Source: an uncultured Acidimicrobiales bacterium (lineage in GTDB: Bacteria > Actinomycetota > Acidimicrobiia > Acidimicrobiales > SZUA-35). Taken from it: a DNA stretch of 48,365 nucleotides. How positions within the stretch are numbered: the stretch's first letter is position 1; each line of letters starts with the position of its first letter. Position numbers and translations under genes: made by a program. The notes beneath the pieces were generated by a model that did not search any database, had not been told where the DNA came from, and worked only from the letters and a program-made list of their open reading frames with translations. Below are positions 7,946 to 15,557 of this stretch, piece after piece. Location of the stretch: the NCBI GenBank assembly GCA_937922045.1, contig CAKZXA010000069.1, positions 1 to 48,365 on the forward strand, written 5' to 3'.

Positions 7946-8986
7946 ATGAAGATTGCGATGCCTCTGGGCTATGCGGGAGATGTGAAGGCGGCTGCCGACA
8001 AGGCGGCTGAGATGGAGAAGGCAGGGGTTGATCTTGTTTGGGTCGCTGAAGCTTACGGCATGGACGCCGTGTCGGTCATGGGGTACCTGGCGGCCAAGAC
8101 CGAACACATCCAAATCGCTTCCGGCATTTTGCCGATCTACTCCCGTACCCCGACCTTGCTCGCTATGACAGCCGTCGGTGTTGATGTGTTGAGCGAGGGG
8201 CGCTGTGTGCTGGGTCTGGGAGCGTCGGGTCCGCAGGTTATCGAGGGCTGGCATGGCGTGCCCTACGACAGCCCGGTTGGACGGACCCGAGAGGTGATGG
8301 AGATCTGTCGCCAGATCTGGGCCCGAGAGGCGCCCTTGGTCCACGAAGGTCGAAACTACACCCTGCCGCTGCCGCCTGAGCAGGGTACAGGCTTGGGTAA
8401 GGCCTTGAAGATCATCACCCACCCACCTCGGCCTCGTATCCCCATCTTCGTGGCCTCCCTCGGGCCGAAGAATGTGGAACTCACCGCCGAGATGGCTGAT
8501 GGTTGGCTTCCGACGCTGTTCGTACCCGAGCGAGCTGATCGGGTCTGGGGCGACGATTTGGCACGCGGTTCGGCGAATCGCTCAGCCGGTCTTGGTCCGA
8601 TGGACATCATCGCGGGCGGCTCGGTGGCCATTGGAAGCGGAGACGAGATCGTTGCATTACGGGACGCTGCCCGGCCACAGGTTGCTCTCTATGTTGGCGG
8701 CATGGGGGCGGTAGGTCGCAACTTCTACAACAGTCTGTTCTCGCGCTACGGCTGGGAGGCCGAGGCCCATGAAATCCAACAGCTCTACCTCGCCGGGCAT
8801 AAGGCCGAGGCCGCAGCCAAAATTCCGGCTGAGTTCTTGGAGCTTACGTCGTTGATCGGCGATGAATCGTTCGTAAAGGATCGACTTGCCGCCTACGCCG
8901 AAGCCGGCGTGACCTACCTGAATGCCACACCTGTGGGCCCAGAACCGCTTCGTACCGTCGAGCGGCTGCGCGAACTGATGGTGTAG
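7946..8986 (+). CDS. LLM-class F420-dependent oxidoreductase (Rv3520c-like)
   Basis: The 346-aa protein has the bacterial luciferase-like TIM-barrel pattern: an N-terminal strand MKIAMPLGYAGD, then VDLVWVAEAYGMD, IQIASGILPIYSRTPTLLAMTA, the signature GRCVLGLGASGPQVIEGWHG, and PIFVASLGPKNVELTAEMADGW. This fits the F420-dependent group that includes mycobacterial Rv3520c (TIGR03559 type). The cofactor is expected to be F420 rather than FMN; the substrate is unknown. ATG 7946 is chosen because AAAGGTGA lies just upstream, and the longer frame lacks a ribosome site. It is divergent from the GrdB-family gene with 119 bp between starts. Confidence 0.85.
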   Translation: MKIAMPLGYAGDVKAAADKAAEMEKAGVDLVWVAEAYGMDAVSVMGYLAAKTEHIQIASGILPIYSRTPTLLAMTAVGVDVLSEGRCVLGLGASGPQVIEGWHGVPYDSPVGRTREVMEICRQIWAREAPLVHEGRNYTLPLPPEQGTGLGKALKIITHPPRPRIPIFVASLGPKNVELTAEMADGWLPTLFVPERADRVWGDDLARGSANRSAGLGPMDIIAGGSVAIGSGDEIVALRDAARPQVALYVGGMGAVGRNFYNSLFSRYGWEAEAHEIQQLYLAGHKAEAAAKIPAEFLELTSLIGDESFVKDRLAAYAEAGVTYLNATPVGPEPLRTVERLRELMV

Positions 8987-9146
8987 TTCAGGGTATGAAC
9001 CAGGGTGTAGCTCGGTGCCGTGTGCCTGGGCTGAATGCGAGCTTCGGTGAGGCTAGGGGCCGGAATGGGGAGAAAGACCAGCCGCTGCCTCACCGAGCTG
9101 CAGTTCCCGTGGTTGGTGGAGAAATCCCTGTCGGTTTTTCGCCTGT

Positions 9147-9166
9147 CTACCGACCTAAATCGGTAG
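9147..9166 (+). promoter_or_regulatory. Perfect hairpin upstream of the glycosyltransferase
   Basis: CTACCGA (9147-9153) and TCGGTAG (9160-9166) form a 7-bp perfect stem with the loop CCTAAA. Fourteen bases later the second structured element begins, so the two may form one RNA domain. Confidence 0.45.
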
Positions 9167-9181
9167 TCCCTAGCCACAAGT

Positions 9182-9208
9182 TGCCGAGAGGCACAACCTA
9201 GCCTCTCG
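9182..9208 (+). promoter_or_regulatory. Two mutually exclusive hairpins, switch-like RNA element
   Basis: Hairpin A is TGCC-GAGA-GGCA (9182-9193) with a GNRA-type tetraloop. Hairpin B pairs CGAGAGGC (9185-9192) with GCCTCTCG (9201-9208), an 8-bp perfect stem. They share bases 9185-9192 and cannot form together. This is the layout of a riboswitch or attenuator, but I do not recognise a known class. Confidence 0.4.
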
Positions 9209-9373
9209 TTTGCGCCCTATCCCTCATATTGGGCCTTGAAGCGCTCCCTTCTTTATAGCCCATGATTGCGGTCGTGTGAAATCAGGACGTCGATTTCATC
9301 ACGAATTGGGTCTTTTTACCTTCCAAATCCCGTTTAGAACGCCCGATCGCCTCAGGTAGCCCCTTCAGATTCG

Positions 9374-9379
9374 TATAAA
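9374..9379 (+). promoter_or_regulatory. Possible -10 element TATAAA
   Basis: TATAAA sits in the most AT-rich part of the leader, about 50 nt before the GTG at 9431. No good -35 was found, so this is weak. If it is the only promoter, the hairpins at 9147-9208 would not be transcribed with the gene. Confidence 0.25.
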
Positions 9380-9430
9380 ATTGAACCATCGTCAGGTTGG
9401 GGCGGGCGCATGATGCAGCGGTGGTGAGCG

Positions 9431-10648
9431 GTGGATGGACAACTGGTTGAACGTATGGGCGACGTCGGACTCGTGGTGGTCGTCGTCTTGTTCGGTCTTC
9501 TCGTTATGACCGCTGTGGTCTCCTTTATCTACGGACTCATGACCCCGAACCGGGGGCAGGAGTGCTCGGAGCCCATCCAGGAGCAACCCTGGCTTGACGA
9601 CTGCGCGATCGTCATCGCATCAAAGAACGGCGCGGGCACCCTACGCACCACGATCGAACACGCACTCACGAATCGCGTGCCCGTGTACCTGCTGAGTGAC
9701 GGCAGCGATGACGACACCGTGGAAATCGCTCGATCCGCTGGGGCAGCCGTGGTTGCCTACGAAGTGAACAAGGGCAAGCCGGCCACTCTCTTCAGCGGCA
9801 CCAACGACCTCGACCTGCTCGATCACTATCGCTACCTGACCATTATCGATGACGACACCCAGCTCGAAAGTGACTTCGTCGAGCGCTCACTCGAGTACTT
9901 CACGCCCGACGTCGCCATCGTGGTTGGGCGTACATGCACCCTTTGGCCTGAAGAACATCGATGGAACGCCTTGATTGCCTACCGGGCGTTCGCCTATTGG
10001 ATCTACCAGCTGACCGTTCGCACACCCCAGTCGTGGGCGAACGCCTTGAACTGCATCTCCGGGAGCAACTCGACCTACCGCGCATCGGTTCTCAAACAGG
10101 TTCTCGTCCCCGAAACGCCCTACATCGTCGATGACACCTACTGGGTGCTTGAGACCCATCGCCGCCGATTGGGCAAGATCTGCTACGGGAAGAACGCATG
10201 GGCCTGGATCCAAGACCCCACGACCCTGCGGGACTTCTATAAGCAGAACCTTCGCTGGCTGTGGGGTACTAGCCAGGGGATCGTAGGGCACCGAATCGGT
10301 GCTGGCATCCTGAACAAGAGGCCGAGCATCTTCGAAGTCTTGTATGTGGTTCTGATCGGTCATTGGCTGTTTTACCTCGCCGGCCTTCCGATTCTCGGCT
10401 ATCTCCTGGTGAGCCAGGGAGCCTTTTTCGTTCTCACGCTCATCGCCACCCGCTGGCTGTTCTTCTATGCGTCGTTGGCGATAGCTGCCATACGCTTACG
10501 GCATTTTCGGCTCGTGCTTTTCGCACCAGCCTTCGTAGCGATCGATCTGCTGTATCGGGCCATCTGGTGCCATGCGGTGATCAAGACGATACGACAGCCG
10601 ACCGTTGAGGCCTGCGTTTGGGATTCGCCGACTCGGGTCGCGACGTGA
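9431..10648 (+). CDS. Processive family-2 glycosyltransferase, membrane
   Basis: The 405-aa protein has one N-terminal membrane helix (residues 11-37), a cytosolic GT2 domain and three to four C-terminal helices (about 294-390). GT2 signatures are SDGSDDDT (89-96), the metal/UDP-binding IDDDTQ (139-144), SGSNSTYR (210-217), the catalytic-base region VDDTYW (233-238) and QNLRW (272-276), which matches the Q-x-x-RW motif of hyaluronan, cellulose and chitin synthases. It should polymerise a sugar from a nucleotide donor and pass it through the membrane; the polymer is unknown. GTG 9431 is the longest start; ATG 9455 is an alternative. The two genes that follow appear to belong to the same cassette. 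Confidence 0.85.
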   Translation: MDGQLVERMGDVGLVVVVVLFGLLVMTAVVSFIYGLMTPNRGQECSEPIQEQPWLDDCAIVIASKNGAGTLRTTIEHALTNRVPVYLLSDGSDDDTVEIARSAGAAVVAYEVNKGKPATLFSGTNDLDLLDHYRYLTIIDDDTQLESDFVERSLEYFTPDVAIVVGRTCTLWPEEHRWNALIAYRAFAYWIYQLTVRTPQSWANALNCISGSNSTYRASVLKQVLVPETPYIVDDTYWVLETHRRRLGKICYGKNAWAWIQDPTTLRDFYKQNLRWLWGTSQGIVGHRIGAGILNKRPSIFEVLYVVLIGHWLFYLAGLPILGYLLVSQGAFFVLTLIATRWLFFYASLAIAAIRLRHFRLVLFAPAFVAIDLLYRAIWCHAVIKTIRQPTVEACVWDSPTRVAT

Positions 10649-10721
10649 CGACCGATCATCGGCGAGATCTTCCGAGCACGCACCGGGCGTGTGTCAGTCG
10701 TGGAGTGAAAGGAGGAGATGT

Positions 10722-10844
10722 ATGTCTGAACCATTGCCGGTAACAGGTGCTGCATCGGCGAGCCTAAGTGCTGTCGGTGCTGCTCTCGTAGCCATCGGCG
10801 GAATGTTCATAAAGATGGGGCGGAACTTGGCCACGCGGGCCTAG
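10722..10844 (+). CDS. 40-aa microprotein made of an LPXTG-type sorting signal
   Basis: An almost ideal Shine-Dalgarno sequence AAAGGAGGA (10708-10716) precedes the ATG at 10722. The product begins MSEPLPVTG and carries LPVTG at residues 5-9, a small-residue hydrophobic stretch (10-30) and a basic tail KMGRNLATRA. This is the complete architecture of a sortase sorting signal, yet there is no N-terminal signal peptide and no cargo domain. It starts 73 bp after the glycosyltransferase stop. It may be a single-pass membrane subunit of the synthase, or an acceptor to which a sortase or transferase attaches something. No sortase is in the window. Confidence 0.75.
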   Translation: MSEPLPVTGAASASLSAVGAALVAIGGMFIKMGRNLATRA

Positions 10845-10860
10845 TGATCACCGCTTCATT

Positions 10861-10899
10861 CGCCCCGGCCTTCTGTTCGTCAGAATGGGGGCCGGGGCG
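10861..10899 (+). terminator. Long GC-rich hairpin after the microprotein gene
   Basis: CGCCCCGGCC (10861-10870) pairs perfectly with GGCCGGGGCG (10890-10899). Inside it TTCTG (10871-10875) pairs with CAGAA (10881-10885) around loop TTCGT, leaving a TGGG bulge. The 15 pairs make a very stable structure 17 bp after the stop. No T tract follows, so it may be a partial terminator, an RNA-stability element or an intercistronic attenuator. Confidence 0.5.
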
Positions 10900-10963
10900 G
10901 ACCTCAAGAAGAAGCCTCAACGAAAAGTCTCAAACGAAAAATTCTAGAAAGAGTTAGGAAACT

Positions 10964-11593
10964 ATGGGCGTCAGATCTGTGCCGGAAAACAAGATTAGCG
11001 ACGATGGAGACCTCGAGTTCCTCGGCGCACTGCTTTCGGATCTGAAACTTCCTGAGTCCGAGCTTCCGGCTCTTTCGGTTGTCGACATCACGGTCGTGGT
11101 TGATGATGACAAGCAGCCGAGCCGCCATCCGATCAATCTCCGGCGCCCCGGTGTCATCGACCTCTCGGACATCGCCACGATCGTCTCGCCCTACGACCTC
11201 GTTCGTCTGCGACGAACGTTCTTCGCCGAGAGCGACGGCATCAGCATGACAGACTCGGCCAACGTCCACTACCCGACGCCCGAAAGTTTCGCCCATACGG
11301 CCGCTCTGTCGATGGTCGCGAAACGTCGGGCCGAAGCGGCCGGCGACAGCGGAACGACTGAAAGCTCCTTGGTAGCCAAGGTGGCGGCCAGAATCTGTTA
11401 CTTTCTCGGGCTTTCCAATGACGATTTCGAGGCCTGCTATGACTACAGGCTTGAGCCCAGTCCCGAATACCTGGTGGCGGTGCGGCGCGCCGATGAGCGA
11501 CTACCGTCCAAGACCAAACCGGCAACTACCATGCGTCGGCGTCGGGCTAAAGCGCGATCTCTTCGCGGTCAACCTGGTTCAGCAGAGACGTAG
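10964..11593 (+). CDS. Protein of unknown function (209 aa)
   Basis: The ATG at 10964 follows AGGAA (10956-10960). The product has no signal peptide or membrane helix. The first half contains an acidic patch (VDITVVVDDDKQ), then PGVIDLSDIATIVSPYDLVRLRRTFF. The second half has a helical region with KVAARICYFLGLSNDDF and CYDYRLEPSPEYLVAVRRADERLP, and the tail is Arg-rich (MRRRRAKARSLRG). I do not recognise a family. The last 25 bases overlap the convergent flavoprotein gene. Its position after the glycosyltransferase and the LPVTG microprotein, with the 10861 hairpin between, suggests lower or separate expression from the same unit. Confidence 0.7.
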   Translation: MGVRSVPENKISDDGDLEFLGALLSDLKLPESELPALSVVDITVVVDDDKQPSRHPINLRRPGVIDLSDIATIVSPYDLVRLRRTFFAESDGISMTDSANVHYPTPESFAHTAALSMVAKRRAEAAGDSGTTESSLVAKVAARICYFLGLSNDDFEACYDYRLEPSPEYLVAVRRADERLPSKTKPATTMRRRRAKARSLRGQPGSAET

Positions 11594-12822
11594 GCTGGCT
11601 CGGTGGCGAAGGTTGACCGGTTCCAACGTTCAGGGTTGAAGGCGGCGGCTCGGGGATAATCCTCGAACAGCCAGCGGAGGAAGTTTCGCTTGCTCCAGGC
11701 CGATGTTCCCGTGGCGGCAAGGGCTGCCTCGGCTCCCCAGGGTTTTGCCAGCATTGTCGAGAGGGTTCGAGCTAGGGCATGATCTCGTATCATTTCGCGC
11801 CTCAGCCTGCTCTGGTACTGTTCGATCGCTGGCGCCGCCTCCCGACCATTGTCAAGAAACGCTCGGACGGCGAGCATAGCGGTCTCCATGGCCTGACCGA
11901 TCCCTTCGCCCGACATGGGGTCGGTGGCAGCTGCGGCATCCCCGACAAAGACCACTCGCCCTGCTGCTAGTTGACGCTGGCCAAGTCGAGCCGGGATGGG
12001 CCAAGCCCTATGCGGACCCTCTGGCTGTGCCCGAGGGCCAAGCACCGACGCTAACGCCGGGCTTTCGAGAAGCTGAGGCCAAAGCTGTTTCATATCCTGG
12101 ACTCGGTGAGAGGCCCCTCTGAGGATGCCGAAACCGACGTTGGCTGAGCCGTCGTTCAACGGAAACGACCACACATATCCAGGCAGCGTGCGCTTGTCGA
12201 ACCAGACGATCAGCTCTGATGACGCCCGTTCGCTGACGTTGGTGAAGTATTGACGAAAGGCATGCCAGTCGCCTCGGTACGGCTCGAATCCGGCATCGAC
12301 ACCGAGTAGCTTGCGGGTAGGAGACCACATGCCGTCAGCGGCTATAACCAGGGGCGCAGTGATCGTCGTCTCCTGGCCTGTTGATACGTCTTTGACGATG
12401 GCGGTCGCGGCCGCAGCGTTCTCGCCGCTGTCGAGCTGTATGAGCGTCGTTTCTTCGCGAATCTCGGCTCCGACCTGCCGAGCTCGGAGGACGAGGGCAT
12501 GGTCGAGCTCTGAGCGTCTGGCGGCGACCGCATAGCTCCCTGAGCTGGACGGAAAGCGGTAGTGGGTCTCGCGGCCACGGGGGGACACGAGGGTTACGTC
12601 ATCAATCCGTTTCCAGCTTGGAACGGTTGACGGCTCGAGACCAAGCGATTCAAGGTGGCGCAAGGCGCCTGTGGTCAGGCCGTCTCCGCAGCATTTCTGG
12701 CGCGGAAATCTAGCCTTGTCGACGACGAGAACGCTGAGGCCGGCTTGGACCGCCTCAATGGCAGCAGCGGTGCCAGCTGGGCCAGCGCCGATGATCAATA
12801 GATCTGTTGACTCAGAGGTCAC
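11569..12822 (-). CDS. Geranylgeranyl-reductase-family FAD oxidoreductase
   Basis: The 417-aa flavoprotein starts TDLLIIGAGPAGTAAA (FAD-binding GxGxxG). It contains KCCGDGLTTGAL, the Cys-rich signature of the geranylgeranyl reductase family (TIGR02032 type), then a second dinucleotide motif VVFVGDAAAATDPMSGEGIGQAM near residue 290. Family members reduce isoprenoid double bonds of quinones, lipids or carotenoids; the substrate here cannot be told. Some relatives are instead halogenases or monooxygenases, but the CCGDG motif argues for the reductase group. The start is a GTG with TACAGT 7 nt upstream. The 3' end overlaps the convergent 209-aa gene by 25 bp. Confidence 0.82.
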   Translation of the reverse strand: MTSESTDLLIIGAGPAGTAAAIEAVQAGLSVLVVDKARFPRQKCCGDGLTTGALRHLESLGLEPSTVPSWKRIDDVTLVSPRGRETHYRFPSSSGSYAVAARRSELDHALVLRARQVGAEIREETTLIQLDSGENAAAATAIVKDVSTGQETTITAPLVIAADGMWSPTRKLLGVDAGFEPYRGDWHAFRQYFTNVSERASSELIVWFDKRTLPGYVWSFPLNDGSANVGFGILRGASHRVQDMKQLWPQLLESPALASVLGPRAQPEGPHRAWPIPARLGQRQLAAGRVVFVGDAAAATDPMSGEGIGQAMETAMLAVRAFLDNGREAAPAIEQYQSRLRREMIRDHALARTLSTMLAKPWGAEAALAATGTSAWSKRNFLRWLFEDYPRAAAFNPERWNRSTFATEPAYVSAEPG

Positions 12823-12829
12823 ACAGCAA

Positions 12830-12835
12830 ACTGTA
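12830..12835 (-). promoter_or_regulatory. -10 box TACAGT, near-leaderless start at 12822
   Basis: On the minus strand TACAGT ends 7 nt before the GTG at 12822, and no Shine-Dalgarno sequence is present. The box lies in the 24-bp gap after the VanW gene, so the flavoprotein can be transcribed on its own. Confidence 0.4.
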
Positions 12836-12846
12836 CCGCCGCACGA

Positions 12847-15456
12847 TCACTCGTCGTCAGTGTTCTTCTCCTGCTCTTCCTCGGGCAACGTCGACTTGTT
12901 GTTGCAGTCGAGAGCCTCGCCAGGCCGATACGAGGCATAGACCGAGTCTTCGGTCTGTGTGCCGTCTTCGTAGGTGATGATACGAGGTGTTGTGTAGATC
13001 GAGCAGAAACGATCGGAGGAGCGGCGGAGATCCCCTGCTTCCACCTCAAGATGTTTGGTGGAGTAGAACGTCACGGTGATGGACGTTGACGTGTACGTGT
13101 TCCAGACGAGAATGCCGTACGGCGTGTTGTTGAAGACTCTGAGGTCTGGGCGCTGCCAGGAAATCGTTGCTTCACGCCCCCTTGGGTAGCGCGAGAAGTA
13201 GAGCGAGTGAGACTGGTACTCCTCGAATTCGATACCGGCAAAGAAGGAAGCGTTGAAGAAGGTGGTGGCGTATTGACTGATGCCACCGCCCACGTTCTGA
13301 ACCAGTTGGCCATTGGCGATAGCGCCGTCGGAGAAGAAGCCCTTCTCGGTCGTACGACGCCCCACATGCCCGTTGAGGGAGAACGCCTCGCCGGGTCGAA
13401 TCACATATCCCTGGGTCAGGTCGGCGAATCGCTGAATGTTCTTTACTCGATTGGCGCAGCACTTATGTTCGGTTGTGAAGGTGCTGACCTCCTCGATGAT
13501 GCCGAGTGACTCCAGCTCGGCCACTCCCTCGTCGGCTCCGACGATGATGGGCTGAAGCGTGATGGTGCGGTAGGAGACCTCTTCGTCGTCTTCCTCATCG
13601 GGATCGATCCCCACCAACGCCCTCTCGATGCCGTTCTGGAGGAGCTCGGCCGATCCCTCTTCGCAACACACCACCGTTTCGGAGGCGGGCACGATCAGGG
13701 GCTTGTCGTCGACGATGGTGAAGTGGGCCAGCTGGTCCTCGGCACCCAGCGTTGGGAAGCGAGGCTTTAACTGTTCGAGAAGTGCGGCCTCGTCGATGCT
13801 CCACGTGGCGGCACCATCGTCGTCGGCGCCGAGCTCGACCAATGAACGAAGCTCTTCCGGCTGTAGCTCGGTGGTGTCGTCGAGCACCTGAATAGTGATA
13901 GGTTCGCTGGCCTGCCGGTTGAGGCGGGTTGTGAGTTCTTCGACCTCGTCGAACGTCAGCGTTGGCTCGGCCGGGACGGCCTCCAGCTCGATGAGGTAGG
14001 GCTCACCGTCTTCGACCGCCGGCCGTAGTCGCCCAACCAGCTCGCGTGGATTGATGGTCGTGCCCGCAGCTCCCTCAACAGCCTTTAGCTCATCGCCGTC
14101 GAGCCCGATTAAAGGTTCGACCGGAGCGTCCAGTTTGGACATCACCGCCTCTTCTGCCGCCGTCGTGGTTTCGTCGGCGTCGAAGACATAGGAGATCGGC
14201 ACGTTTTCTGAGGAGAAGAGATTGAAGAACCATTTGATCGGAGCGAGGAAGAAGATGGTGCCTCGGCGTGTGTCGAGCGCATCCTGGATCATCTGATCAG
14301 CGTCGACGGTTGCGCCGAGACTCACCGGGTCCGAGACGACGGACGCGCCACCGACCTGGATGGTGACTGGGCGAGCGGCGAGATCCTGATTCTTGTCGTC
14401 GGCTACAGCGAGGAGCTCAGCACGATCCATTCCGCCAACAGGCGTCCCGTCGATCTCGACACCGCGCATCGCCGAGCCACTGTGGCGGGCTACGTCTATT
14501 CCCCAGCCGACGACGAGTAAGGCGTAGGCCGCGATGGCGCCGAGCAGCAGGCGCCGGCCAGTCTTTGAACGACCCTTGACCTTGGTCTTCGGTTGTGCTC
14601 TTTCGGACTTGGGTTCGTCGCCAGTCGAGGCTGTTGCGGCATCTACTTTCGCTGGCGACGCTTGATCGGTCTGCCGGGCTTCGGCGGCGACACCCACGTC
14701 GTCGGTGGTGTCGGCCTCGGTAGCAGAACCATCCTCGTTATCGAGGTCGTTGCTCTCGGCCTCGTTGTCGCCGTCGCCTTCATCGGACAGGTCGACGGCC
14801 TCGTTGTCGCCGTCGAGGTCGCTGTCGCCTTCATCGGACTCGTCGACGGCATCGCTGTCGACGGCATCGTGGCTCTCTGCCTCGTCGTCACCGGCGAGGA
14901 GATCCTCGGCGACTTCGACATCCTCGACTACGTCGTCATCGTCGGTGATGCTCTCACCGTCGAGCGGCGTGTCGTCATCAGAGTCATCGGAGTCATCGGA
15001 GTCATCGGCGAGATCGTTGATCGGTATCGCCATTGCCTTGGTGAGGTCCTCGTCCACCATGGTGTCGTCGTCGCCGAGATCGGCGAACGCATCGACATCG
15101 ACATCGACATCGACATCATCGGCATCGACATCATTGGTGTCGACGTCCAAGGCGTCAAGATCGAAGGCTTCGACATCCAAGGCTTCGATGTCGTCGGCAT
15201 CGAAGCCGTCGTCTGGTTCGTTGTCGATCAAGCTCTCCAGCACATCATCGAGAGGTTTGGCCTCGTCGTGATCATGCATGGCGGGGAGGTCGAGCCCATC
15301 ATCGAGTGAGCTCGGGCCTTGATCAGAGGTGCCATAGGCGTCGCTGGCATCGGCCTCGTCTGCCAGAGTCAGGAATTCATCAACGCTCAGAGGTTCTTTG
15401 TTACCGTCGCTCACCGCCAACCAGTCTGCCATGCATGGTGGCTTTTTGACGTTCAT
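12847..15456 (-). CDS. VanW-family protein with long acidic N-terminus and YoaR-like repeats
   Basis: The 869-aa protein has a cytoplasmic N-terminus of about 300 residues dominated by Asp, Glu and Ser, with tandem DVD and DDSDDSDD repeats. One membrane helix (near LLLGAIAAYALLVVGWGI) follows, then a large external part with two peptidoglycan-binding-4/YoaR-like domains, and a VanW domain near residues 650-800 (NRVKNIQRFADL, PGEAFSLNGHVGRRT, GGGISQYATTFFNA). Where many VanW proteins have GGGICQ, this one has GGGISQ. Vicinal Cys pairs occur in VVCCEEG and EHKCCANRV. The role is presumably in cell-wall attachment or remodelling; VanW biochemistry is not settled. ATG 15456 or 15432 could be the start. 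Confidence 0.82.
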   Translation of the reverse strand: MNVKKPPCMADWLAVSDGNKEPLSVDEFLTLADEADASDAYGTSDQGPSSLDDGLDLPAMHDHDEAKPLDDVLESLIDNEPDDGFDADDIEALDVEAFDLDALDVDTNDVDADDVDVDVDVDAFADLGDDDTMVDEDLTKAMAIPINDLADDSDDSDDSDDDTPLDGESITDDDDVVEDVEVAEDLLAGDDEAESHDAVDSDAVDESDEGDSDLDGDNEAVDLSDEGDGDNEAESNDLDNEDGSATEADTTDDVGVAAEARQTDQASPAKVDAATASTGDEPKSERAQPKTKVKGRSKTGRRLLLGAIAAYALLVVGWGIDVARHSGSAMRGVEIDGTPVGGMDRAELLAVADDKNQDLAARPVTIQVGGASVVSDPVSLGATVDADQMIQDALDTRRGTIFFLAPIKWFFNLFSSENVPISYVFDADETTTAAEEAVMSKLDAPVEPLIGLDGDELKAVEGAAGTTINPRELVGRLRPAVEDGEPYLIELEAVPAEPTLTFDEVEELTTRLNRQASEPITIQVLDDTTELQPEELRSLVELGADDDGAATWSIDEAALLEQLKPRFPTLGAEDQLAHFTIVDDKPLIVPASETVVCCEEGSAELLQNGIERALVGIDPDEEDDEEVSYRTITLQPIIVGADEGVAELESLGIIEEVSTFTTEHKCCANRVKNIQRFADLTQGYVIRPGEAFSLNGHVGRRTTEKGFFSDGAIANGQLVQNVGGGISQYATTFFNASFFAGIEFEEYQSHSLYFSRYPRGREATISWQRPDLRVFNNTPYGILVWNTYTSTSITVTFYSTKHLEVEAGDLRRSSDRFCSIYTTPRIITYEDGTQTEDSVYASYRPGEALDCNNKSTLPEEEQEKNTDDE
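15091..15114. repeat. Hexanucleotide repeat ATCGAC x4 in the VanW gene
   Basis: Four exact copies of ATCGAC encode the alternating Asp-Val run on the minus strand. A 9-base GTCATCGGA repeat near 14980-15010 encodes Asp-Asp-Ser units. Such repeats can change length by slippage. Confidence 0.8.
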
Positions 15457-15557
15457 TGACCACGATTTCGGGCCTAGGCGGAGGTGATAGCGCGGTCTCT
15501 TTTTCGTTTGAGACCACGACGTGTGGCAAACTCGACCGAGTCACCACAGATTCTGGT

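Larger units (their letters stand above)
8987..9430. other. 444-bp gene-free leader with hairpins before the glycosyltransferase
   Basis: No convincing gene lies here. The left part holds the hairpins at 9147-9208. The right part (about 9230-9400) is much more AT-rich than the window average, with a 7-bp hairpin at 9277-9298 (TGAAATC/GATTTCA), a TCTTTTTACC run just after it, and a TATAAA at 9374-9379 that could be a -10 element. The length and structure suggest a regulated 5' leader or promoter region for the glycosyltransferase cassette. Confidence 0.5.

Noticed and set aside
9147-9208. Identification of the leader as a cyclic-di-GMP-I riboswitch
   Set aside because: A GNRA-type loop is present, but the conserved core sequence of that class as I know it is not.
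9277-9298. Hairpin TGAAATC/GATTTCA as the terminator of the LLM oxidoreductase gene
   Set aside because: It is 290 bp from the stop codon, weak, and the T run begins well after the stem.
14593-15309. A 238-codon plus-strand frame rich in Val, Ile and Gly
   Set aside because: It is the shadow of the Asp-rich repeats of the VanW gene read on the opposite strand.
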